Positions 43,682-52,598 of a stretch of 64,000 nt of DNA are shown in pieces. Numbering within the stretch: position 1 is the first letter of the stretch; every line of letters begins with the position of its first letter. The notes below the pieces were generated by a model. The model did not search any database. It was given only the letters and a program-made list of their open reading frames with translations, and was not told where the DNA came from. The stretch spans positions 124,001 through 188,000 of the forward strand of contig CABJBA010000010.1 of NCBI GenBank assembly GCA_902363735.1. Reading direction: 5' to 3'. Source of the stretch: Clostridiaceae bacterium (lineage in GTDB: Bacteria; Bacillota; Clostridia; Lachnospirales; Lachnospiraceae). A program made the translations under genes and the position numbers.

Positions 43682-44905
43682 TTATTTCAAAATCACTCTT
43701 ACAAATTTCTTCTTTCCCCGTTTTACCACAAGTCCCTGGCCTGATAACTGCTCTCTGGTAAAGAACGCCTTAATATCAGAAACAGCCTCTCCTTCTACAG
43801 TCACTCCGCCCTGCTCCACATTTCGTCTTGCTTCGGAACGGGTGGAAGACAATCCGGATTTTTGAAGGATGGTCAGAATATCCACAGATCCCTCTTTAAA
43901 ATCTTCCTCTTCCAGCTCACAGGTAGGCATGCTTTCTGCATTGCCTCCGGCAAACAGCTCTCTGGCACTCTTTTGGGCTTCTTCCGCTGCTTCTTCTCCG
44001 TGAACCAGATTGGTCAGCTCAAATGCCAGGATTTCCTTTGCCTGATTCAGCTGGCTGCCCTCCCACTGATCCATTTCATCGATTTGCTCTAAAGGAAGGA
44101 AGGTCAGCATACGCAGGCATTTTAACACATCTGCGTCACCAATATTTCTCCAGTACTGATAGAAGTCAAAGGTTGAGGTCTTTGACCGATCAAGCCATAC
44201 CGCTCCCGACTGGGTCTTACCCATCTTTTTACCTTCAGAGTTTAACAGCAGGGTGATGGTCATGGCGTGAGCATCCTTACCTAACTTACGACGGATCAAT
44301 TCGGTTCCTCCAAGCATATTGCTCCACTGATCATCTCCTCCGAATTGCATATTACAGCCATAGCGGTTGAATAACTCATAAAAATCATAGCTCTGCATAA
44401 TCATATAGTTAAACTCCAAAAAGCTCAGACCCTTTTCCATACGCTGCTTATAGCACTCAGCCGTCAGCATCCGGTTGACTGAAAAATGGGGGCCAACTTC
44501 CCGGAGAAAATCAATATAATTTAATTCCAAGAGCCAGTCTGCATTATTGACCATCAGAGCCTTTCCTTCGGAAAAGTCAATAAAACGGCTCATCTGCTCC
44601 CTGAAGCAGTCACAGTTATGCTGGATGATTTCATCTGTCATCATCTGGCGCATATCACTGCGGCCTGAGGGATCTCCAACCATGCCTGTTCCTCCGCCGA
44701 TCAGGGCGATAGGCTTGTTGCCTGCCTCCTGAAGACGCTTCATCAAACACAATGCCATAAAATGGCCTACATGCAGACTGTCTGCCGTGGGGTCAAAACC
44801 AATATAAAATATGGCTTTCCCTTCGTTGATCATTTTGCTGATCTCTTCTTCATTTGTCACCTGGGCAATCAGCCCTCTGGCTCTTAGCTCTTCATAGATT
44901 TTCAT
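43682..44905 (-). CDS. tyrS: Tyrosine--tRNA ligase
   Basis: 407 aa from the ATG of MKIYEELR, AAGGAG 6-7 bases upstream; the longer frame runs into the T-box terminator. Class I synthetase with YIGFDPTADSLHVGHFMAL (HIGH), YDFYELFNRYGCNMQFGGDDQWSNM and KMGKT (KMSKS motif), plus the C-terminal S4 RNA-binding domain (SSTRSEARRNVEQGGVTVEG). It carries the TyrZ/TyrS-type long form. Confidence 0.96.
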   Translation of the reverse strand: MKIYEELRARGLIAQVTNEEEISKMINEGKAIFYIGFDPTADSLHVGHFMALCLMKRLQEAGNKPIALIGGGTGMVGDPSGRSDMRQMMTDEIIQHNCDCFREQMSRFIDFSEGKALMVNNADWLLELNYIDFLREVGPHFSVNRMLTAECYKQRMEKGLSFLEFNYMIMQSYDFYELFNRYGCNMQFGGDDQWSNMLGGTELIRRKLGKDAHAMTITLLLNSEGKKMGKTQSGAVWLDRSKTSTFDFYQYWRNIGDADVLKCLRMLTFLPLEQIDEMDQWEGSQLNQAKEILAFELTNLVHGEEAAEEAQKSARELFAGGNAESMPTCELEEEDFKEGSVDILTILQKSGLSSTRSEARRNVEQGGVTVEGEAVSDIKAFFTREQLSGQGLVVKRGKKKFVRVILK

Positions 44906-44930
44906 GCTGCTTCTCCTTTTCTCTTTTTGG

Positions 44931-45226
44931 ACAAAAAATAAGCCCCGTCCTGTCAAAAGGACGAGGCTGAAGTCTCGCGTTACCACCTTAAGTTTATAAA
45001 CAGCTCACGCTGCTTACCTCTTTGAGTACCGATAAGATACTCTAGCACAATAACGGGTGCGGGAATCCGTCACAGCCTACTGGGCAGCTTTGCCGTTTGG
45101 TGTGAAGCTCAAAGATGTATTCACAATCCACTTTCCATGCGCCTCTCATCTGCCGGCTGCTTTCTGTCTGGTCCCTGCATTGCTACTTGTTCTTATCAAA
45201 GCTTTTTGTTAAATATGAAATTATTG
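44931..45226 (-). promoter_or_regulatory. T-box riboswitch of tyrS
   Basis: T-box core AAGGTGGTAACGCGAG (complement of 44974-44989), followed by a terminator (44941-44968, AGCCTCGTCC pairing with GGACGGGGCT, then TATTTTTT). The specifier is TAC (45117-45119) in the context GTGAATACATC, preceded by GAA and followed by A as expected. Uncharged tRNA-Tyr would allow read-through into tyrS. Confidence 0.95.
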
Positions 45227-45229
45227 ACT

Positions 45230-45258
45230 AGTATATGAGGTTTTATCTGGTTTGTCAA
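45230..45258 (-). promoter_or_regulatory. tyrS promoter
   Basis: TTGACA (45253-45258) and TATACT (45230-45235) with a 17-base spacer immediately before the T-box leader. It lies just after the end of the 96-aa gene. Confidence 0.8.
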
Positions 45259-45271
45259 GAACCTTTTTTAT

Positions 45272-45562
45272 CTAAAACCCGAAATCTTCATATCCCCGAA
45301 TCATGGGATAAGGATCACAGCATTGAAACGGTGCGGTTATAGTTCCCTTCACATAAGGGCTGAAGCCCGGACGGCGAAAGTTTCCCTTTGTTGTATTTTT
45401 AATCAGTCTGCTGCTTTTTCCTATTTCTCCGATGTAATTTCCATTCCTGTCATAAATTTCTTTACCATAGAATTTTCCAAGAATTATTCCGTCACAGGCA
45501 GTTAAGTAATTTCCCTGTCTTACACCGATATAGCTTCCTTCCCAATTCCAATACTTTTCCAT
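45272..45562 (-). CDS. Small beta-rich protein, 4-fold beta-flower-like
   Basis: 96 aa. Repeating short units with Tyr and Gly (WEGSYIGVRQGNYLTACDG, LGKFYGKEIYDRNGNYIGEI) suggest a small beta barrel or the 4-fold beta-flower type. The C-terminus has CCDPYPMIRGYEDFGF. No signal or membrane helix. Function unknown. It is upstream of and co-directional with tyrS, divergent from the DAHP synthase gene. Confidence 0.65.
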   Translation of the reverse strand: MEKYWNWEGSYIGVRQGNYLTACDGIILGKFYGKEIYDRNGNYIGEIGKSSRLIKNTTKGNFRRPGFSPYVKGTITAPFQCCDPYPMIRGYEDFGF

Positions 45563-45732
45563 AGAAATACACCCTTCCTTTTGTTATTCCCTGCAATCAT
45601 ACACTATTTTTTTACAAAAAGGAACACCTAAGGGATGCACATTGCCAAATTTTTAAGGAATACTGGATTTTTCCTGTGTTCTGTTATATAATCAACAGAA
45701 AAATAAATCAGAAACATACACAGGAGGACATT

Positions 45733-46761
45733 ATGGGATTTCAATATATTAATAATCTGCCTAGCCCGGAAGAAATCAAGGAACAATTCCCGCTGCCGGC
45801 GGAATCGGCAGCACGAAAAACAGAACGGGATCAGGCTATCAGTGATGTGCTCACTGGAAAAAGTGATAAATTCCTTGTTATTGTCGGCCCCTGTTCTGCA
45901 GACAATGAAGATTCTGTTTCTGATTATGCAAACCGCCTGATAAAAGTACAGGAGCAGACAAAAGACCGTCTGATTATCATTCCAAGAATCTATACCAATA
46001 AGCCCAGGACCACGGGGGAAGGTTATAAAGGAATGCTTCATCAGCCTGATCCGGAGAAAAAGCCGGACCTGCGTGAAGGCCTTATTGCCATCCGTAAGAT
46101 GCATATGAAGGTTCTTATAGAAACCGGCTTATCCACAGCCGACGAAATGCTTTACCCTGAAAACTTAGGATATCTTGACGATATTATGTCCTACATCGCC
46201 ATTGGTGCCCGTTCTGTTGAAAATCAGCAGCATCGGCTGACTTCCAGCGCCTGTGACGTTGCTGTTGGCATGAAAAACCCTACCAGCGGCGACATGTCTG
46301 TTATGCTCAACTCTGTTGTGGCAGCCCAGCATCACCACGATTTCACCTACAGAGGCTGGGAAGTGAGAAGCAATGGCAATCCTCTGGCTCACACCATTTT
46401 AAGAGGTGCAGTCAACAAACACGGTCAGTGTATCCCCAACTATCACTACGAGGACTTATCTCTTCTTCATGAGATGTACAGCGAACGTGACTTGGAGAAT
46501 CCTGCCTGTATCGTAGATGCCAACCATTCCAATTCTAATAAAAAATACAAAGAACAGATCCGTATTTCCAAGGAAGTCCTTCACAGCAGAAAGCATTCTC
46601 CTGAAATCTGTGCTCTGGTAAAGGGCCTGATGATCGAAAGCTACATCGAGCCGGGAAGCCAGAAGGTTGGTGAGCACTGCTACGGAAAATCTATTACAGA
46701 TCCATGTCTGGGTTGGGAAGATTCTGAACGTCTTATCTATGAAATTGCAGAAAATGTATGA
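45733..46761 (+). CDS. 3-deoxy-7-phosphoheptulonate (DAHP) synthase, class I
   Basis: 342 aa from the ATG of MGFQYIN, with AGGAGG 6-7 bases upstream. Class I AroFGH-type enzyme: VIVGPCSADNED, PRIYTNKPRTTGEGYKG, ENQQHRLTSSACDVAVGMKNPTSGD split over adjacent strands, CIVDANHSNSNKK and metal residues near LMIESYIEPGSQ. It joins phosphoenolpyruvate and erythrose-4-phosphate as the first step of aromatic synthesis. It stands alone, outside a shikimate operon, next to tyrS. Confidence 0.95.
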   Translation: MGFQYINNLPSPEEIKEQFPLPAESAARKTERDQAISDVLTGKSDKFLVIVGPCSADNEDSVSDYANRLIKVQEQTKDRLIIIPRIYTNKPRTTGEGYKGMLHQPDPEKKPDLREGLIAIRKMHMKVLIETGLSTADEMLYPENLGYLDDIMSYIAIGARSVENQQHRLTSSACDVAVGMKNPTSGDMSVMLNSVVAAQHHHDFTYRGWEVRSNGNPLAHTILRGAVNKHGQCIPNYHYEDLSLLHEMYSERDLENPACIVDANHSNSNKKYKEQIRISKEVLHSRKHSPEICALVKGLMIESYIEPGSQKVGEHCYGKSITDPCLGWEDSERLIYEIAENV

Positions 46762-46813
46762 CTTTAAATTCTAAACAGTTTAAGCCCGGATATTAGAAAG
46801 TCCTGAATTAATA

Positions 46814-46841
46814 TTGACAACAGCAAAAAAGATGATATACT
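46814..46841 (+). promoter_or_regulatory. Promoter of the nucleoside ABC operon
   Basis: TTGACA (46814-46819) and TATACT (46836-46841) with a 16-base spacer, about 100 bases upstream of the BMP gene. Confidence 0.65.
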
Positions 46842-46865
46842 AATCCATATTTATAAAGAAATGAC

Positions 46866-46913
46866 AAAAGCGTCGGATATGTCCAAGTGACATCCGGCGC
46901 TTTTTGATTTTTA
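46866..46913 (+). terminator. Leader hairpin with T tract ahead of the BMP gene
   Basis: AAAAGCGTCGGATATGTC pairs with GACATCCGGCGCTTTTT around CAAGT, followed by TGATTTTT. It lies between the promoter at 46814 and the ribosome site, so it can act as an attenuator of the BMP-ABC operon. It could also end DAHP synthase transcripts. Confidence 0.6.
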
Positions 46914-46939
46914 ATACCAAATTGTCAAGGAGGAAAGTT

Positions 46940-48226
46940 ATGAAAATGAAGAAATTAACAGGACTGGCATTAGTGGGGCTCACTGCCCTGGCCTTATCGG
47001 CATGCGGAAGCTCCTCAGGCACAGGAACCTCGGCAGCCGGCGGCGAAACAACAACCGCCAAAGCAACAGAGACGGCCCAGACAGAGTCATCAAGCAGTGG
47101 GGATCAGACGGCTGGAAGCTTAAAGCCAATAGCTAAAGAAGATTTAAAGGTAGGCTTTATTTATATCGGTGACGAAAATGAAGGTTATACAGCCGCACAT
47201 TACAAGGGTGCCACAGACATGAAGGCTGCACTTGGCTTATCCGATGACCAGGTTATTGTAAAATGGAATATCCCTGAGGATGAAACTGCCAGAGATGCAG
47301 CTATGGATTTGGCTGATCAGGGCTGCAACATTATTTTTGCCAACAGTTTTGGCCATGAGTCTTATATTCTGGAAGCTGCCAAGGAGTACCCTGATGTACA
47401 GTTCTGCCATGCCACCGGATATCAGGCTGCTTTAAGCGGGCTGGAAAATATGCATAACTATTTCACCAATGTTTATGAGTCCCGTTATGTTTCTGGAGTT
47501 GTAGCAGGACTTAAGCTGAACCAGATGATTGAAGATGGCAAAATAAGCAAGGATGCCGCAAAGGTGGGATATGTGGGGGCTTATCCTTTTGCTGAGGTTA
47601 TCAGCGGCTATACCTCTTTCTTCTTAGGTGTGCGCTCCGTATGCCCGGAAGCTGTCATGGAAGTAAAATACACCAACAGCTGGTCCAGCTTTGACTTGGA
47701 AAAAGAGGCAGCGGATGCCCTGATCTCCAACGGCTGCGTGCTCATAAGCCAGCATGCGGACACCACCGGCGCTCCTACTGCCAGTGAGGCAGCCGGAGTT
47801 CCCTGCGTAGGCTACAACATTTCCATGACCGCAACTGCTCCTAAAACTGCCCTGACTTCTGCCGCAATTGATTGGGCTCCATATGTGACTTATGCGGTTC
47901 AGAGCGTTATGGACGGAAAAACCTTTGAGACAGACTGGTGCCAGGGCTATAAAGAAGGTGCAAACTCTATCACAGAGCTTAATAAGTCTGTAATCGCTCC
48001 GGGAACTGAGGAAAAGGTAAAGGAAGTGGAAAGCGCTATTATTGCCGGAAACCTTCACGTATTTGATACTTCTACCTTCACAGTAGGCGGTCAGAAGCTG
48101 GATACCTATAAGAAAGACGGAATTGATGTGGAATATATTTCAGACGGATATTTCCATGAATCCACATACGGTTCCGCACCTGCATTTGACATATTGATTG
48201 ACGGAATTACGACCATTGACAATTAA
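46940..48226 (+). CDS. BMP-family nucleoside-binding lipoprotein
   Basis: 428 aa from the ATG after AAGGAGG. Signal peptide with lipobox LSACGSS, Ser/Thr-rich linker, then the BMP/PnrA fold: LKVGFIYIGDENEGYTAAHY, GCNIIFANSFGHESYILEAA, YESRYVSGVVAGL and AAKVGYVGAYPFAEVISGY. The family binds purine nucleosides outside the membrane and feeds the ATPase and permeases that follow. It is longer than PnrA because of a C-terminal extension of about 60 residues. Confidence 0.92.
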   Translation: MKMKKLTGLALVGLTALALSACGSSSGTGTSAAGGETTTAKATETAQTESSSSGDQTAGSLKPIAKEDLKVGFIYIGDENEGYTAAHYKGATDMKAALGLSDDQVIVKWNIPEDETARDAAMDLADQGCNIIFANSFGHESYILEAAKEYPDVQFCHATGYQAALSGLENMHNYFTNVYESRYVSGVVAGLKLNQMIEDGKISKDAAKVGYVGAYPFAEVISGYTSFFLGVRSVCPEAVMEVKYTNSWSSFDLEKEAADALISNGCVLISQHADTTGAPTASEAAGVPCVGYNISMTATAPKTALTSAAIDWAPYVTYAVQSVMDGKTFETDWCQGYKEGANSITELNKSVIAPGTEEKVKEVESAIIAGNLHVFDTSTFTVGGQKLDTYKKDGIDVEYISDGYFHESTYGSAPAFDILIDGITTIDN

Positions 48227-48252
48227 TTATAAAAGGAAATGAGTCGGATCAG

Positions 48253-48284
48253 AAAGCGGAGCCAGATCCTCTGGCCCGCTTTTT
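48253..48284 (+). terminator. Hairpin between the binding-protein and ATPase genes
   Basis: AAAGCG / CGCTTT with inner GCCAGA / TCTGGC, followed by TTTTTAC. It likely lowers transporter expression relative to the binding protein or protects the upstream mRNA. Confidence 0.6.
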
Positions 48285-48340
48285 ACTGTTATTAAAAGAA
48301 CTGGAAAAATCAGGAAATCATAAATACGGAGGTTAGCCGT

Positions 48341-49870
48341 GTGAACGAAAATTATGCCATTGAATTAAAAAATATCACCAAGCGGTTTGGAAAAACAATT
48401 GCCAATGATAAGGTCTGCCTGTCTGTAAAAAAGGGGGAGATTTTGTCTATTCTTGGCGAAAACGGAAGTGGAAAGACCACTCTTATGAATATGATCTCCG
48501 GAATCTACTACCCTGATGAAGGACAGATTTCCATTGGCGGAAAAGACGTTGCCATCCGCTCTCCCAGGGATTCTTTTGATCTGGGAATCGGCATGATCCA
48601 CCAGCATTTTAAGTTGGTGGAGGTGCTCAGTGCGGCGGAAAACATTATCCTGGGGCTGCCCGGCAAAGAACTTCTGGACCGGAAGACCATTACAGATAAG
48701 ATTAACAGCCTTACCGCCAGATATGGTTTTGAGTTAGACCCCAATCAGAAAATATACACCATGTCGGTCTCACAGAAGCAGACCGTGGAAATTGTCAAGA
48801 TGCTTTATCGGGGCGTAGATATCCTGATACTGGATGAACCCACCGCTGTCCTGACTCCCCAAGAGGCACAGCGGCTCTTTGCCGTCCTTCGCAACATGCG
48901 CAAAGCTGGCCATTCCATCATCATTATCACCCACAAGCTCCATGAGGTTTTAGAGCTATCCGACCGGGTATCCGTGCTTCGCAAAGGACAGTACATCGGG
49001 ACTGTAGAGACTGCAAAAGCCACGGAAGAATCCCTGACGGAAATGATGGTAGGAAAAAAAGTGGTCTTAAATATAGAACGCCCTGAGCCAAAATCTCCCA
49101 GGAAGCGACTGGAGATAAGGGGGCTGACCTGCATTGGCAGGGAGGGCGCCAAAGCCCTGGAAGATGCTTCATTTACTGCCGTCAGCGGTGAAATTTTGGG
49201 CATTGCAGGAGTGGCGGGAAGCGGCCAAAGGGAACTTTTAGAATCCATTGCCGGGCTCACTCAAGCTGCATCCGGCTCCATTACATATTATCCTCCGGAG
49301 GGAGGTGAAAAGGAACTGACTGCCATGTCCGCTGCTGAAATATCCAGAGCCGGGGTTAGGCTTTCCTTTGTGCCGGAAGACCGGCTTGGCATGGGACTGG
49401 TAGGGTCCATGGATTTAACGGATAACATTATGCTGAGAAGTTATCAAAAAGGCCGTTCCTTCTTTACAGACAGAAAAGAGCCCAAAACCCTGGCGGAAAA
49501 GCTTATCAAAGATCTTGAAATAGCCACTCCCGGTACCGCCATTCCGGTACGGAAGCTATCAGGCGGAAATGTACAGAAAGTTCTGGTTGGAAGAGAGATA
49601 TCCTCATCTCCCGCCGTTCTCCTGGTGGCCTACCCGGTCAGAGGGCTTGACATCCATTCCTCATACACCATCTATCGTCTGCTCAATGAACAGAAAAAAC
49701 GGGGAACCGCTGTTCTGTGTGTGGGCGAAGATTTAGACGTACTCATGGAGCTGTGCGACCGGATTCTGGTCATGTGCGGCGGGAAAATCACAGGCATTGT
49801 GGATGGTCGGACAGCCGTCAAGGAGGAAATCGGAAGACTGATGACAAAAGCAGGAGGTGAAAGCCGATGA
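48341..49870 (+). CDS. Nucleoside/simple-sugar ABC transporter ATP-binding protein (two ATPase domains)
   Basis: 509 aa, NupO/RbsA-like. GTG start after ACGGAGG. First domain: LGENGSGKTTLMN, signature MSVSQKQTVEIVKML (unusual for LSxGxQQ), ILILDEPTAVLTPQE and IIITHKLHEV. Second domain: IAGVAGSGQRELLESIAG, LSGGNVQKVLVGREI and VLLVAYPVRGLDI, the usual weakened Walker B of this family. Energises uptake of nucleosides delivered by the BMP lipoprotein. Confidence 0.94.
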   Translation: MNENYAIELKNITKRFGKTIANDKVCLSVKKGEILSILGENGSGKTTLMNMISGIYYPDEGQISIGGKDVAIRSPRDSFDLGIGMIHQHFKLVEVLSAAENIILGLPGKELLDRKTITDKINSLTARYGFELDPNQKIYTMSVSQKQTVEIVKMLYRGVDILILDEPTAVLTPQEAQRLFAVLRNMRKAGHSIIIITHKLHEVLELSDRVSVLRKGQYIGTVETAKATEESLTEMMVGKKVVLNIERPEPKSPRKRLEIRGLTCIGREGAKALEDASFTAVSGEILGIAGVAGSGQRELLESIAGLTQAASGSITYYPPEGGEKELTAMSAAEISRAGVRLSFVPEDRLGMGLVGSMDLTDNIMLRSYQKGRSFFTDRKEPKTLAEKLIKDLEIATPGTAIPVRKLSGGNVQKVLVGREISSSPAVLLVAYPVRGLDIHSSYTIYRLLNEQKKRGTAVLCVGEDLDVLMELCDRILVMCGGKITGIVDGRTAVKEEIGRLMTKAGGESR

Positions 49871-50976
49871 ACAAGATAAGAGAACCGTTTTTCCTCATGT
49901 CAAAACGGGAGTCCATAGAACCCTGGAAGGCATGGTCTATCCGGATCGCAGCCGTCCTTTTATCCTTAATTGTCTGCGCAGTCGTGATCGTAGCCCTTAC
50001 CGGACTTAATCCCGTAGAAGTTTACAGAGGGATTTTTGATGGGGCAGTAGGCACAAAACGGCGGGCTTGGATGACCGTCCGGGATACACTGGTACTATTG
50101 TGTATTGCTGTGGGTATTACTCCCGCCTTTAAAATGAGGTTCTGGAACATAGGTGCCGAGGGACAGGTGCTCATAGGGGGCGTTGCATCAGCGGCCATGA
50201 TGATTCATCTGGGAAATACCCTTCCTCCTCTTGTGCTGTTTCCTCTCATGCTACTGGGAAGCGCCGCAGCGGCCATGGCATGGGCTTTCATTCCCGCCCT
50301 TTTTAAGGCTTTCTGGAACACCAACGAAACCCTGTTCACCCTGATGATGAATTATGTGGCCATGCAGGCAGTCACCTTCGGAATCATCTTTTGGGAAAAC
50401 CCCAAAGGTTCTAATTCTGTTGGAACTATCAACTCGTCCACCAAGGGCGGCTGGCTTCCCAGGCTGTTTGATATGGAATACGGGTGGAATCTGGTAATCG
50501 TCCTGGCATTAACCGCAGCCATGTTTATTTACTTAAAATACAGCAAACACGGATATGAGATCTCTGTGGTCGGTGAAAGCGAGAACACAGCCCGCTATGC
50601 GGGAATCAATGTAAAAAGAGTTATATTGCGTACCATGGCTCTTTCCGGGGCTTTATGCGGAATTGCAGGCTTTATCATAGTCAGCGGTGCCAGCCATACG
50701 ATCTCAACCAGCACTGCCGGAGGGCGTGGCTTTACGGCCATCATCGTATCCTGGCTCAGCAAATTCAATACCTTTGCCATGATCCTGGTTTCTTTTTTCC
50801 TGGTGTTCATGCAAAAAGGAGCCGGGCAGATTGCTTCCCAGTTCAATTTAAATGAAAACGCTTCCGATGTCATCACCGGTATTATTCTGTTTTTTATTCT
50901 GGGTTGTGAATTCTTTATAGATTATCAGGTGAAAATCAGGGGCAGGAAACACCCTTTGGCAGATAGAGAGGAGTAA
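49867..50976 (+). CDS. Nucleoside ABC transporter permease (NupP-like)
   Basis: 369 aa, about nine membrane helices of the BPD_transp_2 fold. FKMRFWNIGAEGQVLIGGVAS and YEISVVGESENTARYAGINV are family landmarks. Its ATG overlaps the ATPase stop by 4 bases. Partner of the following permease. Confidence 0.92.
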   Translation: MNKIREPFFLMSKRESIEPWKAWSIRIAAVLLSLIVCAVVIVALTGLNPVEVYRGIFDGAVGTKRRAWMTVRDTLVLLCIAVGITPAFKMRFWNIGAEGQVLIGGVASAAMMIHLGNTLPPLVLFPLMLLGSAAAAMAWAFIPALFKAFWNTNETLFTLMMNYVAMQAVTFGIIFWENPKGSNSVGTINSSTKGGWLPRLFDMEYGWNLVIVLALTAAMFIYLKYSKHGYEISVVGESENTARYAGINVKRVILRTMALSGALCGIAGFIIVSGASHTISTSTAGGRGFTAIIVSWLSKFNTFAMILVSFFLVFMQKGAGQIASQFNLNENASDVITGIILFFILGCEFFIDYQVKIRGRKHPLADREE

Positions 50977-50981
50977 AAATT

Positions 50982-51962
50982 ATGGGATTATTAGTCATAT
51001 TCATTCAAAAAGCTATCGGCCAGGGCATCGGCATCCTATACGGGGCTCTGGGAGAGATCCTGACAGAAAAATCCGGAAACTTAAATCTGGGAATACCCGG
51101 CATGATGTATATGGGGGGTATTGCAGGGCTTATAGGTGCATTTTTATATGAGAATTCTTCCGCCTCTCCAAACGGCTTGACAGGGATTATTATTTCTTTT
51201 CTCTGCGCATTTTTCTGTGCCGCATTTGGAGGGCTGATCTACAGCGTCCTGACCATCACCTTAAGGGCTAATCAAAACGTAACCGGCCTGGCCCTGACCA
51301 CCTTTGGAGTGGGTTTTGGAAACTTTTTCGGTGGCTCTTTGGCAAAGCTTTCCGGTGGAGTGGGGCAGCTTTCCGTGGCTGTGACAGGTGCGGCATTTAA
51401 AACCCCCATTCCTGTGCTGTCAAAGCTGGGGCCCATAGGACAGATGCTGTTTTCCTATGGCTTTCTGACCTATCTGGGGATTATTCTTGCCATACTCCTG
51501 ACCTTATTTTTAAGCAAGACAAAGAAGGGCTTAAATTTAAGGGCTGTGGGTGAAAGTCCTGCCACTGCTGATGCGGCAGGCATCCATGTGACTGCCTATA
51601 AATATCTGGCCACCTCCATCGGAGGCGGGATCAGCGGCCTGGGAGGTTTATATTTCGTAATGGAATACTCCGGAGGAACCTGGACCAACAACGGCTTTGG
51701 GGACAGAGGGTGGCTGGCAATTGCTTTGGTCATCTTCGCTCTCTGGAAGCCGGTAAATGCCATCTGGGGCTCACTGCTCTTTGGCGGTCTTTACATCCTC
51801 TATCTTTATATTCCGGGCCTGAACCGGGGAGCTCAGGAAATATTCAAAGCTCTTCCCTATGTGGTCACCATTATTGTTCTGATCATAACCAGCCTGAGAA
51901 AAAAAAGGGAGCACCAGCCTCCGGCCAGCCTGGGCCTGTCCTACTTCCGGGAGGACCGGTAA
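50982..51962 (+). CDS. Nucleoside ABC transporter permease (NupQ-like)
   Basis: 326 aa, about nine membrane helices. LTEKSGNLNLGIPGMMYMGG and LNLRAVGESPATADAAGIHV are typical of the YufQ/NupQ half. GAGAGGAG precedes ATG, 5 bases after the previous stop. Last gene of the nucleoside operon, closed by a terminator. Confidence 0.92.
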   Translation: MGLLVIFIQKAIGQGIGILYGALGEILTEKSGNLNLGIPGMMYMGGIAGLIGAFLYENSSASPNGLTGIIISFLCAFFCAAFGGLIYSVLTITLRANQNVTGLALTTFGVGFGNFFGGSLAKLSGGVGQLSVAVTGAAFKTPIPVLSKLGPIGQMLFSYGFLTYLGIILAILLTLFLSKTKKGLNLRAVGESPATADAAGIHVTAYKYLATSIGGGISGLGGLYFVMEYSGGTWTNNGFGDRGWLAIALVIFALWKPVNAIWGSLLFGGLYILYLYIPGLNRGAQEIFKALPYVVTIIVLIITSLRKKREHQPPASLGLSYFREDR

Positions 51963-52012
51963 TGAGCCAGTAACACCCGGAGTATGCATAAATCCGGCAT
52001 TTTCCAGATATA

Positions 52013-52073
52013 ATGTCCTTGCAGGGATTAAGAAGCTGCTTCTGCTTTTAATAATCAGCAAGGACATTTTTTA
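52013..52073 (+). terminator. Terminator of the nucleoside ABC operon
   Basis: AATGTCCTTGC pairs with GCAAGGACATT across a 35-base loop region, followed by TTTTTTAC. Confidence 0.7.
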
Positions 52074-52238
52074 CATATTTTAAATTTTTCTCTTGTTTTT
52101 CTAATAATTAATGGTAAAATAGAGTTAGAATCAGTTATTTGATTCTCATCCTGTTGATACCAAGCGAACCCCTCATGTAGTTGCAGACAAACGTTCACAC
52201 CGGGTTTTATCCGGACACCAGGAAAAGGAGGCATGCAT

Positions 52239-52484
52239 ATGCGGACGAAACAAGTCGATATCATGCTGCGTTGCACCCCTATTCCTCTGGCGCTTTTGAT
52301 CAACACGGCCAATTCTTTTGATTGTGATATCTATATTGATTATGGCTTAACAAAAGTAAATGTCAAGGACTATGCAGAGATGAAGAAAGGGCTTAACACG
52401 CAGAAACGTAATTTACAATTTTCTTTCGATGGCATTGATGAACAAGCCGCGGAAGGACGGATCGGGATGCTGTTTCAGCCATGA
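52239..52484 (+). CDS. HPr-fold protein lacking the PTS phosphorylation sites
   Basis: 81 aa from the second ATG (AGGAGG 7 bases upstream; the first ATG is 1 base away). Gapless alignment by eye to Bacillus HPr from residue 15 on: NTANSFDCDIYIDYGL matches QTASKYDADVNLEYNG, and TKVNVKD matches KTVNLKS. At the place of the EI-phosphorylated His15 there is Thr13, Arg17 is Ile, and the HPrK target Ser46 is Asp44. Phosphotransfer is therefore impossible; an Asp at that site mimics HPr-Ser-P. It could act as a regulator like Crh. Single gene between two terminators. Confidence 0.75.
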   Translation: MRTKQVDIMLRCTPIPLALLINTANSFDCDIYIDYGLTKVNVKDYAEMKKGLNTQKRNLQFSFDGIDEQAAEGRIGMLFQP

Positions 52485-52519
52485 TCGGTCAGAAAGGAAC
52501 GAAACATGACCCACCCATC

Positions 52520-52565
52520 AAAAGAGAGTTGACACCAGAAAAAACTGGCTGTCAACTCTCTTTTT
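52520..52565. terminator. Bidirectional terminator
   Basis: AAAGAGAGTTGACACCAG pairs with CTGGCTGTCAACTCTCTTT (one bulge), followed by TTTTT, between the HPr-like and uppP genes. Confidence 0.8.
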
Positions 52566-52598
52566 ACACCGCTGAACAGGGGCATTTTCACCTGCATT

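Noticed and set aside
45628..46104. 158-codon open frame antisense to DAHP synthase
   Set aside because: It overlaps a highly conserved enzyme gene, has no ribosome site and a composition typical of an antisense shadow.
48805..49260. 151-codon open frame antisense to the nucleoside ABC ATPase
   Set aside because: Lies entirely within conserved ATPase motifs; Ser/Arg-rich shadow composition.
52016..52070. Possible small RNA or riboswitch after the nucleoside operon
   Set aside because: The inverted repeat with a T tract is fully explained as a terminator.
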